DNA from: Blautia hydrogenotrophica DSM 10507
GTDB lineage: Bacteria; Bacillota; Clostridia; Lachnospirales; Lachnospiraceae
Length of the DNA: 64,000 bases
Assembly (NCBI RefSeq): GCF_034356035.1
Contig: NZ_CP136423.1
Coordinates: 1,364,001 to 1,428,000, forward strand
Direction: 5' to 3'
A program made the position numbers and the translations under genes. This document shows positions 35,236-44,421 of this stretch, piece after piece. Each line of letters starts with the position of its first letter. Position 1 is the stretch's first letter. The notes beneath the pieces were generated by a model that saw only the letters and a list, made by a program, of their open reading frames with translations, made no database searches and had not been told where the DNA came from.

Positions 35236-36198
35236 ATGACTACAAGAATTATAGGAACAGGAAGTGCTCTTCCAGAAGCTGTTGTAACCAATGATGATCT
35301 CTCAAAATTGGTTGACACCAGTGATGAGTGGATTAGCAGCAGAACTGGAATCAGGGAGCGCAGACTTGTGAATCCTGATGAGAACACGGTATCTTTGGGA
35401 GCAAAAGCGGCTCAAAAGGCGTTGGAGGATGCGAAAGTTTCTCCTGGAGAGATTGATCTGATTCTGGTCGCGACAAGCTCTAGTGAATTCTATTTTCCAA
35501 GTGTGGCTTGTCAGATACAAGGAATTCTGCGGCTTGACAATGCGGTGGCTATGGATGTGAGTGCGGCGTGCTCAGGTTTTTTGTTTGTGTTAAATACCGC
35601 TCATGCCTATCTGAAAAGCGGTATCTACAGAAGAGCTTTGTTGGTGGGAACGGACACTCTGTCGCATTTAATTAACTGGGAAGATCGAAGTACCTGTGTG
35701 CTTTTTGGAGATGGAGCGGGTGCCTGTGTGGTAGAACAGCAGGAGACTGGAGTGATTGATTTTCTTCAGCAGACAGACGGAAGTATGGGGCATGTCCTTA
35801 CTTGTAGTGCGGCTACTTTTGCCTCCCCGATCTCAGAAAGTGCTCCATTCCAGTCAATTTATATGGATGGACAAGCGGTATTCAAATTTGCGGTGAAGAA
35901 AGTTCCGGCCTGCATACGTCAGCTTTTGGAGCGAAATTGTACAGAGGTGGATGATATCCAATGGTATCTGCTTCATCAGGCAAACAGAAGGATTATACAG
36001 TCTGTAGCGAAACGACTGGGGCAGCCGGAGGAGAAATTTCCAATTAATTTAGATCAATATGGCAATACGTCGGCAGCTTCGATTCCGATTTTAGTGGATG
36101 AGCTTCATAAGTCAGGGCGTCTTAAGAGAGGAGATAAATGTGTTCTCTCAGGTTTTGGTGCTGGATTGACTTGGGGAGCGGCTTTGATAGAGTGGTAG
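35236..36198 (+). CDS. fabH: 3-oxoacyl-ACP synthase III (FabH)
   Basis: Starts fatty-acid synthesis by condensing acetyl-CoA (or branched acyl-CoA) with malonyl-ACP. The 320-residue protein has the catalytic triad: Cys in VSAACSGFLF (about 111), His in LLHQANRRI (about 245) and Asn in YGNTSAASIP (about 276). TSDEWISSRTGIRERR at the N-terminus is typical. It stands alone, away from the usual fab operon, with its own promoter and a palindromic operator. A weak AAAGGTGA site precedes the ATG. Confidence 0.96.
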   Translation: MTTRIIGTGSALPEAVVTNDDLSKLVDTSDEWISSRTGIRERRLVNPDENTVSLGAKAAQKALEDAKVSPGEIDLILVATSSSEFYFPSVACQIQGILRLDNAVAMDVSAACSGFLFVLNTAHAYLKSGIYRRALLVGTDTLSHLINWEDRSTCVLFGDGAGACVVEQQETGVIDFLQQTDGSMGHVLTCSAATFASPISESAPFQSIYMDGQAVFKFAVKKVPACIRQLLERNCTEVDDIQWYLLHQANRRIIQSVAKRLGQPEEKFPINLDQYGNTSAASIPILVDELHKSGRLKRGDKCVLSGFGAGLTWGAALIEW

Positions 36199-36223
36199 TT
36201 GTCTGAAGTTTTGAGAATATTTT

Positions 36224-36261
36224 AGGCAGGCGTGATTGATGAAAATTACGCCTGCCTTTTC
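36224..36261 (+). terminator. Rho-independent terminator after fabH
   Basis: A perfect 10-bp stem AGGCAGGCGT (36224-36233) with ACGCCTGCCT (36248-36257), then TTTT. Confidence 0.88.
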
Positions 36262-36367
36262 CCTATCCAATTTGGAAAGAAAGATTTATTATAAGTTTTC
36301 ACTGTTTGCAAATTCCGCAGAAATCCGGTATGATAGGAGAGAATATAGGACGATACAGGGAGAATAT

Positions 36368-37549
36368 ATGAGAATATCTAAAAAGCGATTTTGGGCGGTT
36401 CTCTTGCTGAGTTTGGCGGCACTGGTAGCAGGATGTAGTCAGGAAAATCATCAAGCAGAGAGAAAGCTTAGCTCTTTTGAACCCAAAGAGGTGAAAGAGC
36501 TTCGCAAAAAAGAGGTTGCTCAAAGTGATGGAGAACGTTCAGAATATTTTTTTCAGCAGCTGCCGGAGGAAGAGCAGCGTATCTACCGGGAAATCTTGGA
36601 GGGTGTCCAACAGTATCAGGAGCAGATTTATGTCAGCAGTGCTGACAATGAAGCTATTGATAAGACGTACCACGCAATTCTCAGAGATCACCCAGAAGTT
36701 TTTTGGATTCACAATCGGGAGACTACCTATAAAACAGTCTATTCCACCTATACAGTATTTGAACCAGGATATCAGATTGGACAAGACGAGATTCCTGCCG
36801 TGGAGAGTGAGATGGAAGCTGCTTACCAGACAGTGGCGGGAGGCCTACTGGAAAACGCAGGGGACTATGAAAAGGCGAAAGCAGTATATGAATATGTAAT
36901 ATTGAATACGAATTACGGATATTCTGAGGACGATCAAAGTCTTGCAGGGGTGTTTCGAGATCATCAGGCTGTATGTGCAGGTTATGCCGGGGCAGTGCAA
37001 TATCTCTTGGAACGTCTGGGAGTAGAATGTCTGTATGTGACGGGAGATACCCAGGAATCTCCTGACGGCCATGCGTGGAATATTGCCAATCTCAATGGAA
37101 CCTATTATTATCTGGATGCGACAAATGGAGATCAGCCGGATTTTCTTCAGTCAGAGGAAGCAGAAACTGTAAAGGATATGGTACTCTATGATTATCTGTG
37201 CCCCTTTCCAGAAGAATACGAGAGTATGGCACAGATCCACACAGAATTTAGTTTGCCGGACTGTGTGGACACAGAGTATAATTATTATGTGAGAAATGGT
37301 AGCTGTTTTGAGGCGTACGACAGTGAGGCGATCTATCAATATGCGTGTCAGCAGATAGACCAGGGGAGCGACATGATTCAATTTAAATTTCGTTCCAGGC
37401 AGTCCTATGAGGAGGCAATTGCAGACTTGATTGAAGGGAAAGCTGTGGAGCAGATTGCTCAGTATTACATGAGTTATTACGGTATGCAACAGATAGAGTA
37501 TCACTATGGAGTCCTGGAGGATTTTAACACGATTTATTTTATGTTATAG
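36368..37549 (+). CDS. Transglutaminase-like lipoprotein
   Basis: About 393 residues. It begins with a lipoprotein signal (KKRFWAVLLLSLAALVAGC, lipobox Cys near 20), so it is anchored outside the membrane. A transglutaminase-like domain carries the Cys-His-Asp triad: QAVCAGYAGAVQYL (Cys near 202), DGHAWNIANL (His near 234) and YLDATNGD (Asp near 250). Such proteins act as proteases, cross-linkers or peptidases of unknown target. I use the ATG at 36368, where a signal peptide begins, rather than an upstream in-frame ATG at 36236 that overlaps the fabH terminator. The stop codon lies inside a family A repeat. Confidence 0.85.
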   Translation: MRISKKRFWAVLLLSLAALVAGCSQENHQAERKLSSFEPKEVKELRKKEVAQSDGERSEYFFQQLPEEEQRIYREILEGVQQYQEQIYVSSADNEAIDKTYHAILRDHPEVFWIHNRETTYKTVYSTYTVFEPGYQIGQDEIPAVESEMEAAYQTVAGGLLENAGDYEKAKAVYEYVILNTNYGYSEDDQSLAGVFRDHQAVCAGYAGAVQYLLERLGVECLYVTGDTQESPDGHAWNIANLNGTYYYLDATNGDQPDFLQSEEAETVKDMVLYDYLCPFPEEYESMAQIHTEFSLPDCVDTEYNYYVRNGSCFEAYDSEAIYQYACQQIDQGSDMIQFKFRSRQSYEEAIADLIEGKAVEQIAQYYMSYYGMQQIEYHYGVLEDFNTIYFML

Positions 37550-37600
37550 GAAAGACATTGTCACGCTAATGCGTAAAACTCCTTTTTTATAACATGAACG
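37539..37600. repeat. Intergenic structured repeat, family A copy 2
   Basis: The core TCACGC-TAAT-GCGTAA is flanked by TTATGTTATAGG (37539-37550) and a partly complementary TTTATAACAT (37586-37595). It resembles the copy at 15906-16026, and its left arm contains the TAG stop of the transglutaminase gene. A GC-rich segment with a CGCCGCAGGCGG-type hairpin follows to about 37670. Confidence 0.65.
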
Positions 37601-37768
37601 TTCCGCGTGGATCGCACTGCGGCGGAGTGGAAGATGGCACTTTGTGCCCCCGCCGCAGGCGGAGAATCCTGCGAGTAGAATTGAAATTTATGTCATAGAT
37701 AAGTAGGTTGAGGTTCTAGTACTCTTGGCGATTAAGCAAAGCAGATAGGATCTAAAGGGGGAAAAAGT

Positions 37769-38449
37769 ATGGAAGATATGATGCAGATTATGTTGAAACT
37801 GGGAGATTTACTGCAGCATCTAGAACAGATTGGAAAGAGCTTTCTAATCGTGGTGGCAGTGTTAGGTCTGCTCAATTGTTTTTTAGGATATAAGCTTCTG
37901 CGTCTGTGGGTGACAGTAGTGGGATTGGCCGTGGGTGGTATCGGAGGTCTGTTAGCAGGCTACCGTTTTTTGCACGCGGATCCTATTGTATCGGTGATTA
38001 TCGCCGGCGTTGCTGCGTTGATTCTAGCTGGGCTGGCTTTTTACATTTATAAGGCGGGAATTTTCCTGCTGTGTGCAGGTGTTGGTCTGGCAATTTGTAT
38101 CTATGTCATTCATCCCCGCAGTTCCGTAGTCTTCTTTATCTGCCTTTTGGTCAGTGTGGGAATCGGCGCTTTGGGTGTGGTCTTTGTAAAGCCCATTGTA
38201 ATCGTCACCACATCCATCCAGGGAGGACTGGCAGCGGGGGCTGCAATAGTTCCCCTGTTACAGCTAGGAGATACTTTTTCTGGAAGATTTCTGGGGATTG
38301 GAATCGCGGTGTTGGGATTGATATTCCAGGTACTTACAAATCTTCACAGTGGTGATGACAAGGATGATGAGGATGAGGACGATGACCAGGAGCTAGGACG
38401 ACGTCAAAGAAAAAGGAAGGAGCAGGACGAGAGAATCGAACAGTGGTGA
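37769..38449 (+). CDS. DUF4203/TMEM198-like membrane protein
   Basis: A 226-residue protein with about seven hydrophobic helices between residues 20 and 180, rich in Gly and Ala, then a soluble acidic and basic tail (DDKDDEDEDDDQEL and a Lys/Arg cluster). It resembles the DUF4203/TMEM198 family, whose bacterial function is unknown. GAAGGGGGAAA-type purines precede the ATG. The next gene, of unknown family, begins 40 bases downstream and is probably cotranscribed. The charged tail is the most distinctive visible feature. Confidence 0.7.
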   Translation: MEDMMQIMLKLGDLLQHLEQIGKSFLIVVAVLGLLNCFLGYKLLRLWVTVVGLAVGGIGGLLAGYRFLHADPIVSVIIAGVAALILAGLAFYIYKAGIFLLCAGVGLAICIYVIHPRSSVVFFICLLVSVGIGALGVVFVKPIVIVTTSIQGGLAAGAAIVPLLQLGDTFSGRFLGIGIAVLGLIFQVLTNLHSGDDKDDEDEDDDQELGRRQRKRKEQDERIEQW

Positions 38450-38489
38450 TAGACGGACAGATCAAACAATACGAGAAGAGGAAAAGAAA

Positions 38490-39473
38490 ATGTTGCTGAC
38501 CGAGAAACGAGATTATAAGCTATATGTGGATATTCGACAGGGGGAAGGCGAGGAAGAGTCACCTAGAAATTTGACAGAACTGAGTTTTTCTAATTTGGAA
38601 CTGCTCCATGAGATTGTGATGAGCTCTCTTCCCCAGCAGAGACTTCCAGGGGATGACTGCCAAAAGCGCAGATATGAGTTGGCATACCGGATATATCTGT
38701 TAGAGATGGCACTAGAAGTGCAGAAAGACACTCTGAAAAAATCAGGCAGAATCGCGCATTTGGATTCCTCAGAGAAAAGCCTGATACATTATTATCTGGG
38801 GACAGCTCTCACAAAGATGATTGCTAGACGGCTGTTTCAGACAGACTATTTGACACATTTGTCAGCAATCAGACAGGCAGATGGGAGATATTTAAACTCT
38901 CCGGGAAGTAATCGGAATGACATGATCGGCGCGAAACTGACTGAAAATGGCTATCGAGTCTGGTCTGTCAAAGGGCGCAGTCAAAACAGTCGAAACGCGA
39001 TGAAAATCGGATGCAGGGAAGTCTGCGACTTTCAGGCAATCAGCGGAGGCAAACCGGAAATCCAAGCAGTTTGTATGACTTACTATGATGGAGGATATCT
39101 GAATGCGGCGGTTCAGATTCCAGGAAAATCTTATCTGGAAAAAAGCAGACAGGTATCCGTAGATTTTGAGAGGAAGAGCTATCTTAGAGCCTATTACCAG
39201 TGTGTGTGCCAGTTGTTTTCCAAGGAAGGAGAAAGGCAGAATTATCGCAGAGATAAAAAATTCTATGAAGATGGAATCGTGACAGAGATACCGCTGTTTT
39301 CGGGAGGCGAGGCTGAGAAAAACAGGGTTTTGCGCGTGGGGATATCACGAAAACTTTTGAGTTGTGTCAGAGACGGGGAGAATGGTCTGGAAGATTGTAT
39401 TCAACAACTGTGTTGGCAGGAGACTTTGGACCGGGAACAATATATGGGTGGAGATGGAATTTATATCTGCTGA
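38490..39473 (+). CDS. Uncharacterised soluble protein
   Basis: I do not recognise this 327-residue protein. It has no signal peptide, membrane segment or known catalytic motif. The N-terminus (LTEKRDYKLYVDIRQGEGEE) is beta-like, the middle (about 60-130) is helical, and the C-terminus carries several Cys residues (VCMTYYDGG, CVCQLF, LSCVRDG, LCWQE, final IYIC) without a clear pairing. The YYDGGYLNAAVQIPG segment is a plausible conserved core. It sits 40 bases after the TMEM198-like gene and before an independent coaBC promoter, so a two-gene unit is likely. The frame is full length with good codon use. Confidence 0.6.
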   Translation: MLLTEKRDYKLYVDIRQGEGEEESPRNLTELSFSNLELLHEIVMSSLPQQRLPGDDCQKRRYELAYRIYLLEMALEVQKDTLKKSGRIAHLDSSEKSLIHYYLGTALTKMIARRLFQTDYLTHLSAIRQADGRYLNSPGSNRNDMIGAKLTENGYRVWSVKGRSQNSRNAMKIGCREVCDFQAISGGKPEIQAVCMTYYDGGYLNAAVQIPGKSYLEKSRQVSVDFERKSYLRAYYQCVCQLFSKEGERQNYRRDKKFYEDGIVTEIPLFSGGEAEKNRVLRVGISRKLLSCVRDGENGLEDCIQQLCWQETLDREQYMGGDGIYIC

Positions 39474-39511
39474 ACGGTTATGTTGATACCTTGGAGGTTT
39501 ATAAAATGTAG

Positions 39512-39540
39512 TTGCTTTTCGGCGCTTGTTTTTTTATAAT
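39512..39540 (+). promoter_or_regulatory. Promoter for coaBC
   Basis: TTGCTT (39512-39517), a 17-base spacer and a perfect TATAAT (39535-39540). Confidence 0.75.
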
Positions 39541-39609
39541 GGATAAAGATGGCTGTCTTGAAAAAGATAGTAGCAGTGACGAGAACTGTCCCAAGAAGGA
39601 GAACTTACT

Positions 39610-40803
39610 ATGTTAGAAGGAAAAACCATATTATTGGGAGTGAGCGGAAGCATCGCCGCTTATAAAATTGCTTATCTGGCCAGTGCGTTAAAGAAACAGC
39701 GCGCTACGGTGCATGTGTTGATGACACAAAATGCCACGAATTTCATCAATCCCATCACATTTGAGTCTTTGACCGGCAATAAGTGTCTGGTGGATACCTT
39801 TGACCGGAATTTTGAATTTCAGGTGGAGCATGTAGCTCTTGCATCGAGGGCAGATTTAGTGATGATTGCTCCGGCCAGTGCGAATGTGATCGGAAAACTT
39901 GCTCACGGGATTGCAGACGACATGCTAACAACCACAGTGATGGCCTGTAAATGTCCGAAGATTTTGGCGCCGGCGATGAATACGAATATGTTTGAGAATC
40001 CGGTAGTTCAGGATAATTTGAAAATTCTGGAAAAATACCATTATGAGATTGTGCAGCCGGCTGTGGGCTATCTGGCATGCGGGGCTAAAGGAGCAGGAAA
40101 AATGGAAGAGCCTCAGGTGCTTCTGGAATATATTTACAGAGCAGTTGCCAGAAAAAAAGATCTGCTCGGCAAGAAAATCCTAGTGACAGCAGGTCCAACT
40201 CAGGAGGCCATCGACCCGGTGCGTTATGTGACGAATCATTCCACTGGAAAGATGGGATATGCGATAGCCAAGGTATGTATGCAAAGAGGGGCAAAAGTCA
40301 CTTTGGTGACAGGACCAACCAACTTGCCAAAGCCGAGATTTGTTGATTTGATAGAAGTGACGACTGCCCGGGAAATGTTCGAGGCTGTGACAGCTCTGGC
40401 CGGGGAGCAGGACATTATTATCAAAGCGGCGGCTGTGGCAGACTATCGACCGAGAGAGGTAAAAGAAGAGAAAATTAAAAAATCAGATACCCAGATGAGC
40501 TTGGAAATGGAGAAGACAGATGACATTTTGAAATTTCTGGGGGAGAATAAAAAAGAAGGACAATTTCTCTGTGGGTTTTCCATGGAGACAGAAAATATGG
40601 TGGCCAATTCGCGGAAAAAATTGGAGAAAAAGAACCTGGATATGGTGGTCGCGAATAACCTCAAGGTGGAAGGGGCAGGATTCTCCGGGGACACGAATGT
40701 GGTCACATTGATTACGAAGGATGAGGAAGTCTCACTCCAACTTATGAGCAAGGAGGAGGCAGCCGATCATATCCTGGATAAGATTTTATCTATGTCAGTG
40801 TAG
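39610..40803 (+). CDS. coaBC: Bifunctional phosphopantothenoylcysteine decarboxylase/synthetase
   Basis: Two steps of coenzyme A synthesis in one 397-residue protein. The CoaC flavoprotein half (1-180) begins ILLGVSGSIAAYKIAY, has the catalytic His in FQVEHVALA (about 77), and PAMNTNMFENPVVQDN, with the Cys in GYLACGAKGAGKM. The CoaB half (about 190-397) begins KILVTAGPTQEAIDPVRYVTN with HSTGKMGYAIA and KKSDTQMSLEMEKT. AAGGAGAACTTACT precedes the start. It is followed by a PanT-like transporter and coaX, forming a pantothenate-to-CoA locus. Confidence 0.96.
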   Translation: MLEGKTILLGVSGSIAAYKIAYLASALKKQRATVHVLMTQNATNFINPITFESLTGNKCLVDTFDRNFEFQVEHVALASRADLVMIAPASANVIGKLAHGIADDMLTTTVMACKCPKILAPAMNTNMFENPVVQDNLKILEKYHYEIVQPAVGYLACGAKGAGKMEEPQVLLEYIYRAVARKKDLLGKKILVTAGPTQEAIDPVRYVTNHSTGKMGYAIAKVCMQRGAKVTLVTGPTNLPKPRFVDLIEVTTAREMFEAVTALAGEQDIIIKAAAVADYRPREVKEEKIKKSDTQMSLEMEKTDDILKFLGENKKEGQFLCGFSMETENMVANSRKKLEKKNLDMVVANNLKVEGAGFSGDTNVVTLITKDEEVSLQLMSKEEAADHILDKILSMSV

Positions 40804-40807
40804 ATGT

Positions 40808-40868
40808 TTTGGGAGAAAGCATTTCACGCATTAGCGTGAGAAGATATTTCCTATAACATAAACGCTAC
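40808..40868. repeat. Intergenic structured repeat, family A copy 3
   Basis: The core hairpin TCACGC-ATTA-GCGTGA (6 perfect pairs) precedes ATTTCCTATAACATAAACGC, which matches the right part of the copies at 15959-15980 and 37582-37601. It lies between coaBC and the PanT-like gene. Confidence 0.65.
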
Positions 40869-40947
40869 CCTTTCCCACTGAGGGTAGAGAAACTGGAAAA
40901 CTCATTGTATTGTATCTCTGTGTGAGAATAGTAACAAGGAGGAAAAA

Positions 40948-41616
40948 ATGAAAAACAACACAGTAACAGGATACGCTCGTGTATCCAAGACAAAGGGCAT
41001 GGCACAGGTGGCACTTTTCGCTGCACTGATTGTACTGATGGCCTTTACACCATTTCTAGGGTATATCCCGCTGGGATTTACTCGTGCAACCATTATTCAT
41101 ATACCGGTGATTATCGGTTCGCTGCTGTTGGGGCCGAAAAAGGGGGCTGGGCTTGGATTTGTATTTGGATTGACCAGCTTTATCAATAACACGATAAATC
41201 CGACAGTGACTTCTTTTGTTTTCACGCCATTTTATTCCCTGGGTGAGTACAGCGGTGGAGTCGGGAGTATGATTATCTGTTTTGTCCCTAGAATTCTAGT
41301 AGGTGTGATTCCTTTTTATGTGTATCGTGGAGTGAAAAAATTGCAGAGAGAAGAAAAGGCATCCACAGCAGGTTTAGCACTGGCGGGAATCAGCGGGGCG
41401 TTGGTCAATACTTTGCTGGTGATGAATTTGATCTTTGTGTTTTTTCGGGATGCATACGCTTCTGCGAATGGGGTGGCGGCCAGCGCTGTGTATGGATTTA
41501 TTCTTTCAGTCATCGGTATCAACGGGGTGCCTGAAGCAATTGTAGCAGGTATCATCACAGTGCTGATTGGAAGAGTATTACTGAATAAAAATGTGAGAGC
41601 AAAATTAGGAGTGTAA
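40948..41616 (+). CDS. ECF transporter S component, PanT-like
   Basis: A 222-residue membrane protein with about five or six helices and the S-component pattern: a short basic N-terminus, then ALFAALIVLMAFTPFLGYIPLG, and the glycine-rich LLGPKKGAGLGFVFGLTSF. It is typical of substrate-binding subunits that use a shared EcfA/T energizing module, which is not encoded here. Flanking coaBC and coaX point to pantothenate as the cargo. Family membership is clear from sequence; the substrate is inferred from position. AAGGAGGAAAA precedes the ATG, and coaX begins one base after its stop. Confidence 0.87.
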   Translation: MKNNTVTGYARVSKTKGMAQVALFAALIVLMAFTPFLGYIPLGFTRATIIHIPVIIGSLLLGPKKGAGLGFVFGLTSFINNTINPTVTSFVFTPFYSLGEYSGGVGSMIICFVPRILVGVIPFYVYRGVKKLQREEKASTAGLALAGISGALVNTLLVMNLIFVFFRDAYASANGVAASAVYGFILSVIGINGVPEAIVAGIITVLIGRVLLNKNVRAKLGV

Positions 41617-41617
41617 C

Positions 41618-42388
41618 ATGATATTAGTCATTGATGTGGGAAATACAAATATTGTGGTGGGGTGTATTGACGATGAAAAAACTTATTTTGTTGAGCGCCT
41701 TGCCACAGTGAGAACGAAAACGGAGCTGGAATATGCTATTGATCTGAAAAATGTGCTGGATATCTATAAAATTCATCGAAGAGATATCGAAGGCGGGATT
41801 GTGTGTTCCGTAGTTCCGCAGATTACCAGCATCATCAATCTCGCAGCGGAAAAGATTCTTCGTAAAAAGATCCTCGTTGTGGGTCCTGGGGTAAAAACCG
41901 GGCTGAATATTTTGATGGACAACCCAGCACAGCTTGGAAGTGATCTGGTAGCGGCGGCTGTGGCCGGCATTGCAGAGTATCCGGTTCCATTGATCTTAAT
42001 TGATATGGGGACGGCTACGACAGTTTGCGTGGTAGATGGAAAGAAGAACTATATCGGTGGTATGATTCTGCCGGGTGTGGGGGTATCTCTGGATGCTCTG
42101 ACAGCCAGAGCTTCTCAGTTGCATGGCATCAGCCTGGAGGCACCACGCCACATCATTGGCAAGAACACAATCGAGTGTATGAAAAGCGGCGTAATTTACA
42201 GCAGCGCCGCAGGTCTGGATGGAGTGGTCACTCGGATTGAAGAAGAGCTAGGCGAGAAAGCGACTGTGGTAGCGACAGGAGGGCTTGCGAAAAACATAGT
42301 ACCGCACTGCCGCCAGAACATTATTTTAGATGATGATTTGCTCCTAAAGGGGCTGAAGATCATATACGACAAGAACCGGAACTCATAA
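41618..42388 (+). CDS. coaX: Type III pantothenate kinase
   Basis: Phosphorylates pantothenate, the first step to CoA. The 256-residue ASKHA-fold enzyme has the N-terminal phosphate loop VIDVGNTNIVVG, GVKTGLNILMDNPAQLGSD, the catalytic region LILIDMGTATTVCVVD, and GGMILPGVGVSLDALTARASQLH. Type III enzymes are not inhibited by CoA in the way the E. coli type is. Only one base separates it from the PanT-like gene, so uptake and activation are coexpressed. A strong terminator follows. Confidence 0.95.
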   Translation: MILVIDVGNTNIVVGCIDDEKTYFVERLATVRTKTELEYAIDLKNVLDIYKIHRRDIEGGIVCSVVPQITSIINLAAEKILRKKILVVGPGVKTGLNILMDNPAQLGSDLVAAAVAGIAEYPVPLILIDMGTATTVCVVDGKKNYIGGMILPGVGVSLDALTARASQLHGISLEAPRHIIGKNTIECMKSGVIYSSAAGLDGVVTRIEEELGEKATVVATGGLAKNIVPHCRQNIILDDDLLLKGLKIIYDKNRNS

Positions 42389-42423
42389 CCGGTGAAGATG
42401 AGGCGTTCAGACATATGTAAAGA

Positions 42424-42458
42424 GGGCGGATCTGTTTTTGATTCAGATCCGCCCTTTT
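42424..42458. terminator. Bidirectional terminator between coaX and pyrI
   Basis: GGGCGGATCTG (42424-42434) pairs perfectly with CAGATCCGCCC (42444-42454), followed by TTTT on the plus strand and CTCTTT on the minus strand; both flanking genes converge on it. Confidence 0.85.
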
Positions 42459-42475
42459 GCGTGGTAAAAGAAAAT

Positions 42476-42913
42476 TTATTTTCTGCGGCTGCCCCGGTAT
42501 TTTTCCTCACAGTATTTGCAGCGGTAGGTCTCGTTCTCCTCGTCAGAGAGAACGAAGATCTGGTCTAGTCCCTGCTCGATGGAGGTGATACATCTGGGGT
42601 TTTTGCACTTGATTACGTTGACAACCTGTTTCGGTAGACGCAGCTCTTTTTTCTCCACAATTTTCTCATCCTTGATGATATTTACGGTGATATTGTGGTC
42701 GATAAAACCCAGAATGTCTAAATCCAGCTTGTCGATGGGACATTCTACCTTGATGATGTCTTTTTTTCCCATCTTATTGCTGCGGGCATTTTTGATAATT
42801 GCGACCGTGCAGTCTAATTTATCTAATTTCAAATCGTGATAGATTGTCATACTTTTTCCAGCTTTGATATGGTCTAGTACATAACCTTCTTTTAATGCAC
42901 CTACGTTTAACAT
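42476..42913 (-). CDS. pyrI: Aspartate carbamoyltransferase regulatory subunit
   Basis: The non-catalytic subunit that gives nucleotide control over PyrB. The 145-residue protein has an allosteric domain ([27 protein letters not shown]) and the C-terminal zinc domain with four cysteines (CKNPRC near 109-114 and CKYC near 135-138) that contacts PyrB. Its ATG overlaps the last codons of pyrB by 7 bases, indicating equimolar coupled translation. A terminator follows. Confidence 0.96.
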   Translation of the reverse strand: MLNVGALKEGYVLDHIKAGKSMTIYHDLKLDKLDCTVAIIKNARSNKMGKKDIIKVECPIDKLDLDILGFIDHNITVNIIKDEKIVEKKELRLPKQVVNVIKCKNPRCITSIEQGLDQIFVLSDEENETYRCKYCEEKYRGSRRK

Positions 42914-43827
42914 ACTTTCACCTCCAATAACATGAGAATCAGAGCCATGCGGACATAGACACCGTACTGAGCCTGCTTAAAATACGCGGCCCGGGGGTCA
43001 TCATCCACCTCGACTGCGATTTCATTGACTCTAGGAAGTGGGTGAAGGATGTACATATCTGGTTTGGCCAGCTCCATCTTGGCTTTGTCCAATATGTAGA
43101 AATCTTTCATGCGAACATAGTCTTCTTCGTTGAAGAAGCGTTCCTTTTGCACGCGAGTCATGTACAGCAGGTCCAGATTCGGAAGAGCGTCTTCTAAACG
43201 TTCCACTTCCTCGTAAGGGATATCCTGCTTTTTTAGTACACCATCGCGGATGTAACCTGGCAGACGAAGCTCTTCTGGGGAAATCAGGATGAATTTCACG
43301 TTCGGATAACGAACGAGTGCTTGAATCAGTGAGTGAACAGTACGGCCGAACTTCAAATCTCCGCACAGACCGATGGTCAGATTGCCCAGATGTCCTTTGA
43401 GGGAACGAATGGTCAACAGATCGGTTAAAGTCTGGGTGGGATGTTGATGACCGCCGTCTCCGGCATTGATAACGGGAATAGAAGATGCCATCGAAGCGAC
43501 GAGAGGAGCTCCCTCTTTCGGATGACGCATAGCGCAGATGTCTGCGTAACAGGATGTGACGCGAATTGTGTCAGCGACACTTTCGCCTTTGGCAGCGGAG
43601 CTGGAATCAGCGCTGGAGAAACCAAGAACACTGCCGCCTAAGTTCAACATTGCTGCTTCAAAACTCAGACGGGTACGGGTACTGGGTTCATAAAATAAAG
43701 TGGCTAGCTTTTTGCCTGCACAGGCATGTGCGTATTTTTCAGGGCTTTTTTCAATATCATTTGCCAGGTCAAGGAGTTGATCTAGTTCCTCGACGGACAA
43801 GTCTAAGGGACTCATTATATGTCTCAT
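42907..43827 (-). CDS. pyrB: Aspartate carbamoyltransferase catalytic subunit
   Basis: Makes carbamoyl aspartate in pyrimidine synthesis. The 306-residue protein has the carbamoyl-phosphate motif [16 protein letters not shown] (about 50-65), the [10 protein letters not shown] region (about 130-140), and the late aspartate-binding [26 protein letters not shown] precedes the ATG on the minus strand. The leader upstream contains a striking palindrome near 43891. Other pyr genes are not present here, so pyrBI forms its own unit. Confidence 0.97.
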   Translation of the reverse strand: MRHIMSPLDLSVEELDQLLDLANDIEKSPEKYAHACAGKKLATLFYEPSTRTRLSFEAAMLNLGGSVLGFSSADSSSAAKGESVADTIRVTSCYADICAMRHPKEGAPLVASMASSIPVINAGDGGHQHPTQTLTDLLTIRSLKGHLGNLTIGLCGDLKFGRTVHSLIQALVRYPNVKFILISPEELRLPGYIRDGVLKKQDIPYEEVERLEDALPNLDLLYMTRVQKERFFNEEDYVRMKDFYILDKAKMELAKPDMYILHPLPRVNEIAVEVDDDPRAAYFKQAQYGVYVRMALILMLLEVKVC

Positions 43828-43877
43828 GTATTACCTCCTGATGGATTGTATGATTTGTCACAGCATTTCCATGGATC

Positions 43878-43915
43878 AGAGCAAATCAAACAATGTACAT
43901 TGATGTGTTTGCCCT
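43878..43915 (-). promoter_or_regulatory. Palindromic element in the pyrBI leader
   Basis: A perfect CAATGTACATTG (43891-43902) is centred inside a larger imperfect inverted repeat with outer arms AGAGCAAA and TTTGCCCT, about 65 bases before pyrB. It could be an operator or an RNA hairpin; I recognise no PyrR-type anti-antiterminator sequence with confidence. Confidence 0.4.
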
Positions 43916-44019
43916 GCTGTATGGCTAGACTGTCACATATTTTTGCCTTAAAAAGCAAGGCAGTTCCCTGATCTCCATCATATAATACTTGGGATTATTT
44001 TTCAAGGAAAAAAGAAGAT

Positions 44020-44421
44020 TTAGAAAGATTCCCTGTTTGTTCCAATATTCAGTACCTTTTCGTAGAAAAGCCCTGTGCAGAACCAAAGGGGAGCATAATC
44101 TAGCCGAATAAGTCCTTTGTAATGACAACGGGAATTGCTGTAATCCCAAGGACAGGCATGAAAATGTCGAAGGAGAGTACCACTGGTGTACTCAATAAAA
44201 TAAATTCCAGCTGTGTATAAAGTCCCTCTTAAAAAAAATGGAAGTCTGGTTAGATGCTGGGAGATTGGACCGATGACGAAGGCAAGCCCATAAATGGGAA
44301 ACATCCAGATTGAGGAAGTTCCGCATAAAGTGGATTCTCCTTTTTGCAGGCTGTGAAGTCCGGTCCATAAGATTTCCAGACACCATCCAATACCGCCGCA
44401 AAGTAAAAATTGATTTTTCAT
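44020..44421 (-). CDS. CmpB-type small membrane protein (putative ABC transporter type IV)
   Basis: A 133-residue membrane protein with four hydrophobic stretches. It matches the pattern of the putative ABC-transporter permease family ABC_trans_CmpB: LLCGGIGWCLEILWTGLHS at the N-terminus, TSSIWMFPIYGLAFVIGP, a TAGIYFIEYTSGTLLRHF segment and WDYSN near the end. Homologues can be much longer; this is the core module. Function is unknown. The ATG at 44421 has AGAGGTG just upstream; longer in-frame extensions lack a site. It is solitary and divergent from folC. Confidence 0.75.
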   Translation of the reverse strand: MKNQFLLCGGIGWCLEILWTGLHSLQKGESTLCGTSSIWMFPIYGLAFVIGPISQHLTRLPFFLRGTLYTAGIYFIEYTSGTLLRHFHACPWDYSNSRCHYKGLIRLDYAPLWFCTGLFYEKVLNIGTNRESF

